This document shows positions 50,517 to 61,554 of a stretch of DNA of 64,000 nucleotides, piece after piece. Source of the DNA: Dallia pectoralis (lineage: Eukaryota; Chordata; Actinopteri; Esociformes; Umbridae); NCBI GenBank assembly GCA_029465975.1, contig CM055745.1:9276203-9340202 (forward strand), in the 5' to 3' direction. The position numbers and the translations under genes were made by a program. Under the pieces are notes generated by a model. The model was not told the origin of the DNA, made no database searches, and saw only the letters and a list, made by a program, of their open reading frames with translations. How positions within the stretch are numbered: the stretch's first letter is position 1; each line of letters starts with the position of its first letter.

Positions 50517-53500
50517 ATGCCGACCTCCCCACACGGTGCACGGGGTCAGTCCAATGACGGACGTTCCCGAGTTAACAGTGGTGAGATGAGTGGGAATTCA
50601 AGGACCTATTGTCATCAGTATGGGCCAGCCAGACCAGCAGGGCCCTACGCAGGTAATGGACCAGGCAGACCAGCGGGGCCCTACGCAGGTAATGGGCCAG
50701 GCAGACCAGCGGGGCCCTACGCAGGTAATGGGCCAGGCAGACCAGCAGTGCCCTACACAGGTAATGGGCCAGCCAGACCAGCACGGCCCTACGCAGATAA
50801 TGGGCCAGCCAGACCAGCACGGCCCTACGCAGATAATGGGCCAGCCAGACCAGCGCGGCCCTACGCAGATAATGGGCCAGCGGGGCCCTACGCAGATAAT
50901 GGGCCAGCCAGACCAGCGCGGCCCTACGTTGATAATGGGCCAGCCAGACCAGCGTGGCCCTACGCAGATAATAGGCTAGCCAGACCAGCGGGGCCCTTTG
51001 CAGATAATGGGCCAGCGGGGCCCTACGCAGATAATGGGCCAGCCAGACCAGCTGGGCCCTACACAGATAATGGGCCTGCCAGACCAGCAGGGCCAGCCAG
51101 ACCAGCGGGGCCCTATGCAGATAATGGGCCAGCGGGGCCCTACGCAGATAATGGGCCAGCCAGACCAGCGAGGCTCTATGCAGATAATGGGCCAGGCAGA
51201 CCAGCGAGGCTCTATGCAGATAATGGGCCAGCCAGACCTGCGGGGCCCTACGCAGATAATGGGCCAGCCAGACCAGCGGGGCCCTACGCAGATAATGGGC
51301 CAGCCAGACCAGCGGGGCCCTACGCAGATAATGGGCCAGCCAGACCAGCGGGGCCCTACGCAGATAATGGGCCAGCCAGACCAGCGGGGCCCTACGCAGA
51401 TAATGGGCCAGCCAGACCAGTGGGGCCCTACGCAGATAATGGGCCAGCCAGACCAGCGGGGCTCTATGCAGATAATGGGCCAGCTCGACCAGCGGGGCCC
51501 TATGCAGATAATGGGCCAGCTCGACCAGCGGGGCCTTACGCAGATAATGGCCCAGCCAGACCAGCGGGGCCCTACGCAGATAATGGGCCAGCCAGACCAG
51601 CACGGCCCTACGCAGATAATGGGCCAGCCAGACCAGCACGGCCCTACGCAGATAATGGGCCAGTCAGACCAGCGGGGCCCTACGCAGATAATGGGCCAGC
51701 CAGACCAGCAGGGCCATCTCAACTGGGCCAGTGCATACCAAGCACCAATGGAGGTCACCCGAGTGGACGGGCCATGAAGAAGTCTTCAAAGTGTCACAAA
51801 TCTGCTGTTAATCCCTTGTTGTTATCACTACTGTCTAACAATCAGGAAGCTGCACCACACATTGGCGGCACATCACAGAGTGGAAACCCTCACAGCCTGC
51901 GTGGACAGGTTAACTGCGCAGCTCGCTATGCTTTCCAACAAAAAAATGGGTCTTTGGGTGCCAATAATAACAATAACAATTCACAGAGTCTGGAAACGGG
52001 TGGGCAGCATGCTGGCCCTTTCAGCACCACTTCTATTGATGTGCAGCTCAATGGGAGTGGTTATAATCTCCAAAAGCCAGTGGCTGGCTATCAGCCGGTA
52101 CTGCCAGGCAGGCAAGGTGCCCCTGATGGTCTGGAAATTGGTAGGGGTCCAAACCAGGTCAATCATCATTGGACAGTATTTAGTGGGCAGGATTCAAGTA
52201 GGATTCCAGTTTATTTTCCTCAGCCCTCAGGAGCCCCAACCTCTTGCCAACGTTCACAGGAGAGCCATTGTGTGGCGCCAAGACCATCTACAATGTCTCC
52301 TCCTAACTCTAACCAATCGGCGTGTCGTGCATTTCAAAATGCGCACAATATCAACAGGACTGGGTTTACCTATGCTCATCATGGAGAACCTGTCACCACC
52401 GGCCCCTCTATCCGCAGTCAGATGATTTCCTCTCCACCGCTTAAGGGCATAAACAACCAGTTCAGTGTACCAAATTCTTCAGTGGGTCAGTTTATGCCAA
52501 AGCATAGCCATAACCCTCAGCATATTTCTTCAAGACATGTTTCCAAACACCCGGCAAGCGATTTTATTGCACCTACGCAGGAACACAACAGAACAGGGGC
52601 CATTGGAAAAGATGCACACCATTCTACATATCATGTGCCATGTGTCCCGGACGCCGGCTACCCCATACATTACCATTCTGACACCACACATGCATTGGTG
52701 TCTAACACTGGACCATCTTCCTCTGTGCCGGACAATGGTGCACAATCGTCAATACAGCGCATCAATGAGATGCCGCTTCCTCCATACTCAGGCCAGCGCT
52801 CCCGGGGACCGGTGCAGAACCAGACCGGATGTGCGGTCGAGACAGATGCGTCTGCTGGGCAGAAAGTGCCGAACCGAAACCCAACCCAAAGATATGCCCA
52901 AGTTCTGAAATCTGACACTGCATCATCTTCGCCTGTACCAAACCACTGTATACAGTTCCAAGGCCAGCAAAACTGTGAGTCCACACTTCCGTCATACCCT
53001 ATAAGACAGGGCTATTACATAACTGTAGCAGAGGACACAAGTGTAAATGGATCAAGAGCAGACAATGTGCTTTTCTTCATGGGCGACAAACCTAATGAAG
53101 GTGCATCGGTTCTGCAAGGGTCTACTGCGAGTAGTGCCTCGTCTTTTCTCACGCCACAGAAGGCTGTCGCGGTTGTTCAACCGCTATCACCGTGTGCGCA
53201 GAGAAAGACACCCGTTGACGGTGCTGATAAAATGCCTTTGTCTTTGTCCACAGGCGACGTGAGCAATCACGGAGAAGAATCCAGTAGGTATTCCTCACAA
53301 GCCAGAACAACCTTAACAAAATCCCATTTTTTAACAGATACATCTGAACAAGTGGCCGCGGGGAGCAGAGTTGAAGATGCATCTGAAGCAGGGTCTGGAA
53401 AAACACTTGCTCAGATTTCAGAAACAATGGATGTGGAAAAGTCCACGGCACATTCACTTTGTGAATTTGAAATACCACAAGCATGTTCTGTAAGTTCTCT

Positions 53501-56163
53501 TCGGCATGTTTACCCATTGAATGAGGAAACGCAAGTAGTTCCACATGAGGACATCTTTGACTTGGCCTCAGTTTCTGTGATCAATTGGACTCTAGGTAAA
53601 TTGAAGGAGTTGGTAGAATCAATTAAACCTGAAGAATGCTCTGTGACACTGGCTAGCAATAAAATACTAAGCCTTTATTGGGATGGAAATGGGGAGAAAC
53701 TTCTGGACGCGATGAGATCCAATGTCTTTGCAGATATATTTAAAGACGTTCAGTCTTTCTTTGGTGATTATGGTATGTCACCACAGTCTGACATATTGTT
53801 TGAAGTCAGGCATGAAAACTGGGTTGAAGTTCGGAAGAAATGTGACGTCTTTGAACATGATTCTGTTCATCCCAGGATCCCGGAACACAAGTCCTTGTGG
53901 TTGAATACGAATGAGCAACTTGATGATATAGACAAGGAGTTTGGCTTTCCATTGTCACTGATGGGCATTACGGCCATAAATCAAAGACCGGTTGATCTAA
54001 AACCTGTCTGTACAGAAAATGAAGTATTCACCGACACTTCCAGTAATTATCATACTGAGGAGCTGACTCTACTGAAGAGACCAACATGCGCTGAATCTGA
54101 GTCGAAAGAAATTGAAGTTTCAAAATTGACACAGCCCTCAACACAAGCCATGTCGTCGGTTAATGGAGAAGGCAATGGTGTTATGTATGATGATCCATTT
54201 TCTTCCCTGGTGATCAACGTGCTGCAACCTGAAGAGGCGATTCGATTTTATTGTGGTCGGCTGCTGCAAGACAATGGAGAGGATGAGCAACCTATTGAAT
54301 TGGATGTGGACGTGAAAGTGGTTGAGTTGAAAAATGACTCTGTGGAGGATGTGTCGTTTACAGGCGAGGACGTGAAAGTGGTTGAGTTGAGCAATGACTC
54401 TGTGGAGGATGTGTCGTTTACAGGCGAGGACGTGAAAGTGGTTGAGTTGAGCAATGACTCTGTGGAGGATGTGTCGTTTACAGGCGAGGACGTGAAAGTG
54501 GTTGAGTTGAAAAATAACTCTGTGGAGGATGTGTCGTTTACAGGCGAGGACGTGAAAGTGGTTGAGTTGAGAAATAACTCTCTGGAGGATGTGTCGTTTA
54601 CAGGCGAGGACGTGAAAGTGGTTGAGTTGAGCAATGACTCTGTGGAGGATGTGTCGTTTACAGGCGAGGACGTGAAAAGGGTTGAGTTGAGAAATAACTC
54701 TCTGGAGGATGTGCCAAAAACTAATGATTTCTGCTGCCTCTCCCAATGGCTGGCAGTGTTTACTGGATCCAGCGTTTCCTCCTGTGAGTGCCATGCAAAG
54801 ACTGAGATAGTTTCAGCAAAGGCACTGAGGACAACAAACGGTACAACCGAAGGAATGGTGGAAAAGAAACCGAGCGATGATGCTAAACATAAAAGTACAG
54901 GTGTGGCAGGATGCTACACGATTGTTTTATCTGATAGCGAATCTGACAGTGCCTATAATGATGGGACCAGAGGCTTGGATTTGTCAGACGACCCATCTCT
55001 GCCCCTTATCAAGTGCTCAAACGTCGTTGAAGTTCAAGATGTCTTCTCAAACTATGATGACTTTCTCAAAGTTGCTGCCCCAATGTCAGAGTTAGTATGG
55101 GACAATATACAGCCAACACAGAAACATGTGGATCTGCCCCTGATGAATGTGGACTATGTACATGAAGAAAGGAGCCCTAGAGCTGGGGAATACTATCCTA
55201 CAGTTTCAAATTCGGACATAAATCTGCCACCTCAACAAACAAAAAAAATCTGTTTGCTTACATCACTCTCATTGGCACAAAGGACGCCCAAGCATCTCTC
55301 ACCTCAAAGGAATCGTATCGGCAAGGGTAAACAAAAACTCAAGCGAAGATTAATTGAAAGTCCAAATTCTAAATTGTCTCTCTCTGGAAAGAGAAGAAAA
55401 ATCAAGGACCGTTTGGGTCCTAAACCCGACGTTCACTGGACTGGCACCAATTTCGACCCACCCAGTACAGCTACAACCAAATCTTTGACAAATGAACAAC
55501 CTTTAACAGCACCTGAAATTGGGAATGACATTTCGAGGGCCAGCACTGTAAGTCTGACCTTATTTGGTTCCAAGTCACGAAGGGAAAATGGGACTCCTGC
55601 TACTCTCCAACACAAGAATAATACATATTTTCGACCAAGAATATTTTCAGACAAAGCTATACCACCCCCTGAAACCCTAAATGTGAATGTTAACTTTTCT
55701 AACCGTGAGCCCTCTGATGCCGGATATTTGGTGGAAGGCCCAGTTAAACTTCGAATCTTAAATGAATGGAAGAGTTGTTTTGTTCCAAATAAGTCCAAAA
55801 GAGTTTTGAGACGGCAAAATAAAAAAGACTTTGTTCCAAAGATTGTTGAGGATGGTGTGGCAGCTGTTGCCTCAGGCTCAAAGACTGTAATGTCCAGCAA
55901 AAGACGAGACACAACAGATAGGCCAGTAAATACCAAGAGGACTTTACGGCTCATTGAAAGGGAGAGAATCTTTAATGGCCTGAGGCAACAACTTAAAAGA
56001 TCTGGTCATGAGGTTGTCACACCCAGCATATCTAATGCATTTGAGATCGGAAAAAGATCTGAGAAAAATAATGTTCTACAGTTCAGTGTGCTGCCAGAGA
56101 CGTTCAACTTCAAGGATGAACCAGCGCCCATGGATACTCCGGCGCCGAATAGTTCAAGGAAGG
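50517..56163 (+). CDS. resf1: RESF1-like retroelement silencing factor, large coding exon
   Basis: Encodes residues 1-1,882 plus one base. Order: short N-terminus; about 31 Pro/Gly/Ala-rich 12-residue units (36-399); a long low-complexity Ser/Asn/Gln region; an island NEQLDDIDKEFGFPL (about 1,132); VINVLQPEEAIRF (about 1,232); seven 20-residue repeats (1,265-1,399); FCCLSQWLAVFTG with a CEC pair (1,405 on); TIVLSDSESD (1,468); basic GKRRKIKDR nuclear signal (1,624); NNVLQFSVLPETF (1,851). Seen in the same order, these islands match those of mammalian RESF1/KIAA1551 (for example HCCALGWL and NMLEFKLCPD), about 1,750 residues long. The known role in mouse is SETDB1-linked H3K9me3 silencing of endogenous retroviruses. 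Frame and donor (AAGG|GTAAGT) are clean. The ortholog assignment rests on short islands. The start is the first ATG after an in-frame stop, though its -3 base is C. Confidence 0.75.
50622..51713 (+). repeat. 36-bp coding minisatellite (12-residue units)
   Basis: About 31 in-frame copies of GPARPAGPYADN type. Early copies read AGN/PGR; three shortened units have 9 residues (GPAGPYADN) and one is extended. The 36-bp length keeps the frame, and all length changes are multiples of three, which is what selection on a real exon would leave. Because no stop occurs in the other frames, long open frames on both strands overlap it and are artefacts. Confidence 0.95.
54309..54713 (+). repeat. 60-bp coding repeat (20-residue SIM-like units)
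   Basis: Seven copies of DVKVVELSNDSVEDVSFTGE type, six complete and the last running into DVPKTNDF. Each has a hydrophobic KVVEL core followed by acidic and Ser residues, as in SUMO-interacting motifs. DNA identity between units is very high (differences mainly at the AAAAAT/AGCAAT triplets), so the amplification is young. Confidence 0.95.
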
Positions 56164-56337
56164 GTAAGTAGAATCAAAACCGACTCAATGGTTTTGTAAC
56201 TAGATATTCTACGTATTTCATGGCGAAATGTAGCTCAAAAAAGTTTTTGTGTGAAACATCGTTATCCTTAAATGCGTCGTTGAGACTAATGCGGTACCAC
56301 CACTAGGCTGCTTTTGCGTGAAGCGACGTCCACATTG

Positions 56338-57001
56338 CTAAAGTGATGGATCAAATGCCATGAGTTGCAGACTGTTGTCAATTTCGGAGTCACTGATTGA
56401 TTGCGGAAGGGAGTTCCACAGTCTTGGAGCAGCTCTAGAGGAAGCCCCGTCTCCAAAGCTCTGGGGGGATGGTGTGGCCTTCAGTCGACAAGCGCAGTGA
56501 CCGTGTGGGTTGGTATTGGGGAATAAGACCGGAGAGGTAGGGTGGAGCAAACTGATGGAGGGCTTTATAGGTGAGCAGAATAATGTTCTAGTCAATTTGC
56601 AGGGTAACGTGGAGCCACCTAGGTAGGGGTGCTGTCAGGACAGTAAGATTAATTAATATATTAAGGTTTCAGCTGCTGTACGGGAGAGGTAGGCCTTTAG
56701 TTTCGCAATATTTTAAAGGTGAAAGAATGAGGAAAAGGAGTCCAACAGGACAACCTAGGTTGCATGTGTGGGATGAAGGAGAGTCAACGGTGTCATAAAT
56801 GGTGAGAGTGAAGGAGCCAATTTTAGTGAGTGTGGATTTAGTGCCTATGAGTACTAGTTCTGTTTTACCACTGTTGAGCTTAGGGATGTTTTGCTGCATC
56901 CATGTTTTTATTGTTGATAGTTGGTTGCAGAATTGTAAGGCTACATGACAACAAAAGGACTTAGAGCTTACCCTAACAAAAGTACCTACCCCTCCAGACA
57001 T
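56338..57001 (-). pseudogene. LINE reverse transcriptase C-terminal fragment in the first RESF1 intron seen
   Basis: On the minus strand 57,001-56,669 reads WMQQNIPKLNSGKTELVLIG and a following TIYDTVDSPSSHTCNLG stretch, and 56,595-56,338 reads RAAPRLWNSLPQSISDS. This is the end of a fish non-LTR (L2-like) retrotransposon ORF2. Frames are broken between the two parts. Inserted antisense to the gene. From 57,002 to 57,460 nothing is recognised. Confidence 0.85.
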
Positions 57002-57460
57002 GCAGACAAAGAGGAAGAGTGTTTACAGTCAACATGCCACATTCCAATCTGCCTTTTATGACTGTCCCCTCAGTGAGTTAGATAGCCGGCAGCAGTAAAA
57101 CATAACATATTTTTCACTTGACCCACCTCTTAACTAATTCTAGAAAGTTTTTGACACTATTTGAGTGATGTATTGATGAGAGACATAGGAAGGGTGCAGG
57201 TAGTATTTGGGAGATATAAGCACTTAATTAAACCTTTGCATGTTTTAGATTTAATTTAGTACTACTGTCTCAAGTTGTTTTTAGAGTATAGTGCAAAATA
57301 AGAGAACACGTGAAAAAAAGAATACATTTACTGGCATCTAGCTATATAATTGTATTATCTGTGCTATCAAGATAGTTTCTCTTTGTGGCCCTGAGAAGAA
57401 AAAGTATCTCACGTGCATTGGAGGAGCCTTCACAAAAGCGGAAGAGCAAAAGCTGTACGC

Positions 57461-57712
57461 TGTTGTGGATTTTGTAATACCACTTAATTAATGTTACTAT
57501 ACCTTTATCTCTAGAATAACATTAAGCAAATACACACTGAATCCAGACTCGAAATAAGAACAGACAAGAGTATCTCTCAAGTTAACTCTAACAGTTTAAT
57601 TGATAGATGAGGAAAAACCTTTTCACATACACAGACGGCAACTTATGCAGTGACAGGTATATTTTTTCCTAACTAACATGAAGAACAGTGCAGTGTATAT
57701 ATAGGGTTTAAA
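57461..57712 (-). mobile_element. truncated LTR (family A variant)
   Basis: Starts TGTTGTGGATTTTG and matches the inverse of 23,890-24,146 (AATGTTACTATACCTTTATC, AGACTCGAAATAAGAACAGA, GATGAGGAAAAACCTTTTC). It stops at TATATATAGG, about the TATA region, so the promoter-proximal half is missing. Confidence 0.75.
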
Positions 57713-57812
57713 GGAATAGTTCTCTTTGAAAAAAAAGTTTTGATATGTTTTAGCTTACCTCAAGGGCATCCAAGATGAAGGTGTCTTTGTTTCCGCAGTA
57801 GTTTCAATTTTG
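57713..57812. repeat. dispersed repeat (left part) split by a hAT MITE
   Basis: AAAGGAATAGTTCTCTTTGA to TGATTTTTAG continues at 58,811-59,020 (GTCTGCCAGTCATATAATGC, ACTCATAAATGTAAGTACAC). Its class is unknown to me. Confidence 0.5.
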
Positions 57813-57820
57813 ATTTTTAG

Positions 57821-58802
57821 TAGGGCCGTCAATTTATTTTAAAAAATTAACTAATTAATCGCACAATCCTGTGATTAATCGCGATTAATCGCATTTTCCC
57901 CAAATTGTTTGAAACAATGAAATAAATCAATTAACACAATGAAGTATATTTTAAATACATTATTTTACGATAGTCTCTCCTGTGAACAATACAGAATAGT
58001 CATTCTTATCAAATATAGCAACTTTATAAACAAAGTGTTGAAGTGCAAGTTATATATTTAAACCCTGAAGGTTATCAAAAATACTGGATCATCTTGGCAA
58101 TAGTCCAAATGAAATAAAACATTTTCAAAAACAAAATGACAAAGTGTAAGGTGAAACGATCAATGTCAAAGATTATTTTAGAACGTAAGCCTATAGGCCA
58201 AAATAATTGAACTATATGTAAAGTTGCCAGATTAATTTTAAAGAAGTCTATAACAGCCTTTGTAATATGAATGACAAACAGAATGAAGTGAAATTAAGTT
58301 TGGTTATGTCGGGTTGGTTAGGGTCTCCATGAGAGTGACGCTCTCTGCTTTCTCCAGCAAGTTATGTCTCAAAACAATTGTTTTAGAGGGTAGATTGTAT
58401 GATGGGGTCCCAATGCAATTGGAATTATTTATTTCAGTCCCTCGTCTTCTACTGTGTTTATTGGGCGGCAGTTTCTATCTATTTATCTAAAACATCGGTT
58501 AACGATTACTTGTTTGGTCAAAAGCCCGATTTGGCGCACCGTACTGCAGTAACGCGGATTGGCGGATTGCAACATCAATAATGATCGGGTGTTTCTGTCC
58601 TATATACTCTAGTAACGTAAATAATGACTCTGTGTTTTGCTTTTATATGATAAACTAAAGACGAGCTGCTTCTGTGGTATTTGAATTCGGCTTTGGAAAC
58701 CGAAACTTAATAAAGTGGTGCGTTAATTGCGTTAAATTATTTTAACGCGCTAAACATTTGAAATTAACGCATCAGATTAACGCGTTAAATATCCCAGCCC
58801 TA
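57821..58802. mobile_element. hAT MITE (982 bp)
   Basis: Termini TAGGGCCGTCAATTTA and the inverse-type ...CAGCCCTA, with GATTAATCGC and TTAACGCG subterminal repeats, flanked by the perfect 8-bp duplication ATTTTTAG (57,813-57,820 and 58,803-58,810). No transposase is encoded. Confidence 0.9.
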
Positions 58803-59029
58803 ATTTTTAGGTAAAACCGTTCTTGTCTGCCAGTCATATAATGCAGGTCTATGGTCATGAATTCCCCACCTCAAAGCCCATGCACAGAGAAGTCAAAATT
58901 AAACATGATTTAATTACTCATAAATGTAAGTACACATTGATGTCCTAAGACACTAAACGAGCGGTTTGAGTGAGAAAACGAACAGTATTTATATCGTTTT
59001 TACCTCTTGTAACCACATCCGTGGCTTTT

Positions 59030-59410
59030 AGATGATCTCACCAGACTATACAGTATAATATGGATGACATATGGAGCTGTCATAAAAACCCGAGGGTCAC
59101 TGCCCTCAAGTCAAGGGAGGCCGGATACATATGCATTTATGGTGAGAAACATATGAGGCGAACAAAGACCCATACATTTCCTTTTGACAGTCCATCACAG
59201 ATAAGGTAATCAAGACATCTGTTTCTAGCATTGGGCCCCTCTAAAGACGTAAAGATCACATCCCTGTTTCTCCTCAGTATGGAACAGGATCTTGAGCATT
59301 CCTTTCTGGCCCCCGGACTCATTAATAATACACATATGTAATCACATGCTAAAATATGTTTATCTACACTATTCCTGAACTTCACAGCCGAATGTATATT
59401 TTCCACAACA
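59030..59410 (-). mobile_element. LTR (family B) fragment
   Basis: Matches 315-684 (GATGATCTCACC, CTCAAGTCAAGGGAGGCC, TTTCTAGCATTGGGCCCCTC) and ends TTTTCCACAACA. It lies in the intron just before the small coding exon at 59,758. The open frame 59,137-59,418 is incidental. Confidence 0.8.
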
Positions 59411-59757
59411 ACGCCCAATCATGTGGTTGAAGGTTTTTAACACTTTCAAATGGTGTTCAAGCCACAATATGAAATTCCCTGTCTTGCCTGTATCAGCAAA
59501 CCGGTAGTACCTCTGCTATACAATTGTAAAAATGTTTTTGTGTCATTTTCACCAATTGCACTTTTTATTTAAGTTTGTGCTCTCATCAAGCATTATATTT
59601 GTCCTGGTCTTGTTTAGTTTGTGGCAAAACATATGTTTTTTTCCACTACAGAACCCATAGGAAAGACAATAGATCAACAATTAAAATCGAACTGTGGGTT
59701 AGACATGCTGTTGAATCCAAATTGTAGTTATTTACATTGAAACGCTTCTTTCATCAG

Positions 59758-59820
59758 AAATGACTGATCCAGTGTCTTTGGAAACTAAGAGTCCTGAGGT
59801 GAAAGTCAATGGAGCTCCAG
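59758..59820 (+). CDS. resf1: RESF1-like gene, small internal coding exon
   Basis: A 63-nt exon between acceptor CTTCTTTCATCAG and donor CTCCAG|GTAATG. It takes the single base left by the large exon to make GAA, then reads MTDPVSLETKSPEVKVNGAP and leaves one base, so it is phase-symmetric (1-1) and could be skipped without a frameshift. Acidic and Pro-containing, no known domain. It is supported by phase fit on both sides and by the next exon. Confidence 0.65.
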
Positions 59821-59916
59821 GTAATGTGCCAATTATTTTAACATTTTTCCGGTCTCCATTTATTTTACAAATCTTTGTTTTAAGAAATATATTTTGACAA
59901 GCGAATGGTTACTCAG

Positions 59917-60026
59917 GTGGATGGACTAAATGTCATAAGATTCCTCGCAAATCAACGACCACTGAAGGTACAAAGTCTTCCTTCACACTCTTCCAGGAGT
60001 TTCTGAAGAAAGTCAAGCAGAAGTAG
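59917..60026 (+). CDS. resf1: RESF1-like gene, last coding exon
   Basis: Acceptor GGTTACTCAG, then in phase GGT GGA TGG ACT, reading GWTKCHKIPRKSTTTEGTKS and ending SFTLFQEFLKKVKQK with TAG at 60,024-60,026. The Leu/Phe-Gln-x-Phe/Tyr followed by a Lys-rich helix resembles the C-terminal end of mammalian RESF1 (MFQTYKQMYLEKR), which supports both the gene identity and the splice model. The polypyrimidine tract is weak. Total predicted protein about 1,939 residues. Confidence 0.65.
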
Positions 60027-60495
60027 GCTCAGCGGCTATCCAAAACCAAAAAGTGTTTTCCCGTTATCAGACTTTAGAAGCGTGGATGGTTTCATGACAA
60101 TGAAATTATTGTTTATTGTTTCTAAAGGAAATGTATGTGTCTTCCTTTTTTGTACTTTTTCAAAACGTATGTTTAATTGGAATACAAAAATTGTTCTTGT
60201 GTTTATACGTCTTCTCATAATGTTCTACAGATATTGACAGATACTGTGCCAATATCTGCCAGCATTCTCTACCTCAAAATTCTGCAAGACTTTAGATGTT
60301 ACTTTCTTGTTACTGTTGTATTATTATATTACATGTATGTGTATGTACATTACTGACATTTCAAAAATATTTTCACATTTTATTTTTCTAAATACATTTT
60401 ATAGCGAGCATGTTTTGTTTATAGAGCACAATTCATACATGGAATAATTTCAATGTGCTTTACAAAGAAAAATAATAAAACATACATTTTATATT
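60027..60495 (+). promoter_or_regulatory. 3' UTR and likely polyadenylation signal of the RESF1-like gene
   Basis: AT-rich sequence after the stop. AATAAA at 60,474-60,479 is the first canonical signal downstream. Distal alternatives are not excluded, and the stretch around the signal may itself be part of a dispersed repeat. Confidence 0.45.
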
Positions 60496-60638
60496 CATAG
60501 CATCCTGTTTACTGGCATCAAGTACATTTAAACATTTCATGTCAGTATTGTCTCTGTACCTTTTCTTTTTTGTCTTCTGAACCTTTCCAGGTCTCTATTA
60601 CCTGGCCCAGAATTCTTTAGAACTTCAGATCTTTATAT

Positions 60639-61512
60639 TAGAGCTCGACCGATTATGGTTTTCTCAGGCCGAAGCTGATCTTTTGAAATCCAGGTCGGCC
60701 GATGGCCGATTATTATGGCCGATTTATTTTGGGCGATATGTGCTGGTATTTAACCTCTATTTGCAAGATAAAATGTAACACTAATAATTACTTAAGAATA
60801 AAGACCAGTAATTACTTAAGAATAAAAACTTTTAATATTTTTTTTTATATATTATATTACATAAAAGAAACAGGTAACAACAAAAACGTTGATAAATGAA
60901 CTTTTCAATAAAAAATAGAAAAGTAATTAGCATTTAAATAGCATTTTAAGTAAATAGCATTTTAAGCTTTAAAATATTCTCAATAAATCAACGGCTGATT
61001 TTTTATGAAAGTTTTTTCTTGTGGCTATTAGATGGCACTATGGAAAGTGTATTGATGCATTTTGGGTTAAGTATTAAAACATTAGAAAAAGCTATTTTTA
61101 AAAAACTATTTGTAATCTATGTTATAGTTAGTGCAGCTCTGGGTGTTGCACTTTTACGTTGGTCCCTAACTACTCCGTTTACCGAGCCCTACAGTATTTT
61201 CTATCTATGTTATAGTTAGTGCAGCTCTGGATGTTGCACTTTTACGTTGGTCCCTAACTACACTGTTTACCGAGCGCTACACTATTTTCAATCTGTTTTT
61301 ACGACTCTGCAGTCAGCCCGAAGAAAAAACGCTGTGCCGTATCCCCGGAGCTGGCGAATGTGGGAATATAACACTATCTTTACTGCGGTTCAACAACAAC
61401 ACTAAGCTGGCCGCGCATGCGCTTGCCTATTAATCGGCTTTATATACTTAAATATCGGCCGATGCCGATAAAAAAAAAAAAACACAAAATCTGCCGATTT
61501 GGTTGACCCCTA
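60639..61512. mobile_element. hAT MITE (874 bp)
   Basis: Termini TAGAGCTCGACCGATTATGG and GATTTGGTTGACCCCTA with internal GGCCGAT repeats, flanked by the perfect 8-bp duplication CTTTATAT (60,631-60,638 and 61,513-61,520). An internal stretch of about 80 bp (GTTATAGTTAGTGCAGCTCT and on) is duplicated in tandem at 61,120-61,270. A truncated relative is at 49,545-50,157. Confidence 0.92.
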
Positions 61513-61520
61513 CTTTATAT

Positions 61521-61546
61521 ATACACTCAGCAAAAGGATTATTAGG
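61521..61546. mobile_element. Tc1-type terminal repeat fragment, split by a hAT element
   Basis: TACACTCAGCAAAAGGATTATTAGG resembles the terminal repeat at 62,751 (ACACTCACCTAAAGGATTAT). The hAT element at 61,555 was inserted just inside it. Confidence 0.6.
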
Positions 61547-61554
61547 GACACCAT

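Noticed and set aside
50572..51758. Antisense 260-355-codon open frames opposite the large exon
   Set aside because: They mirror the GC-rich 36-bp coding repeat. The plus-strand frame continues far beyond the repeat with conserved islands and a donor, the antisense ones do not.
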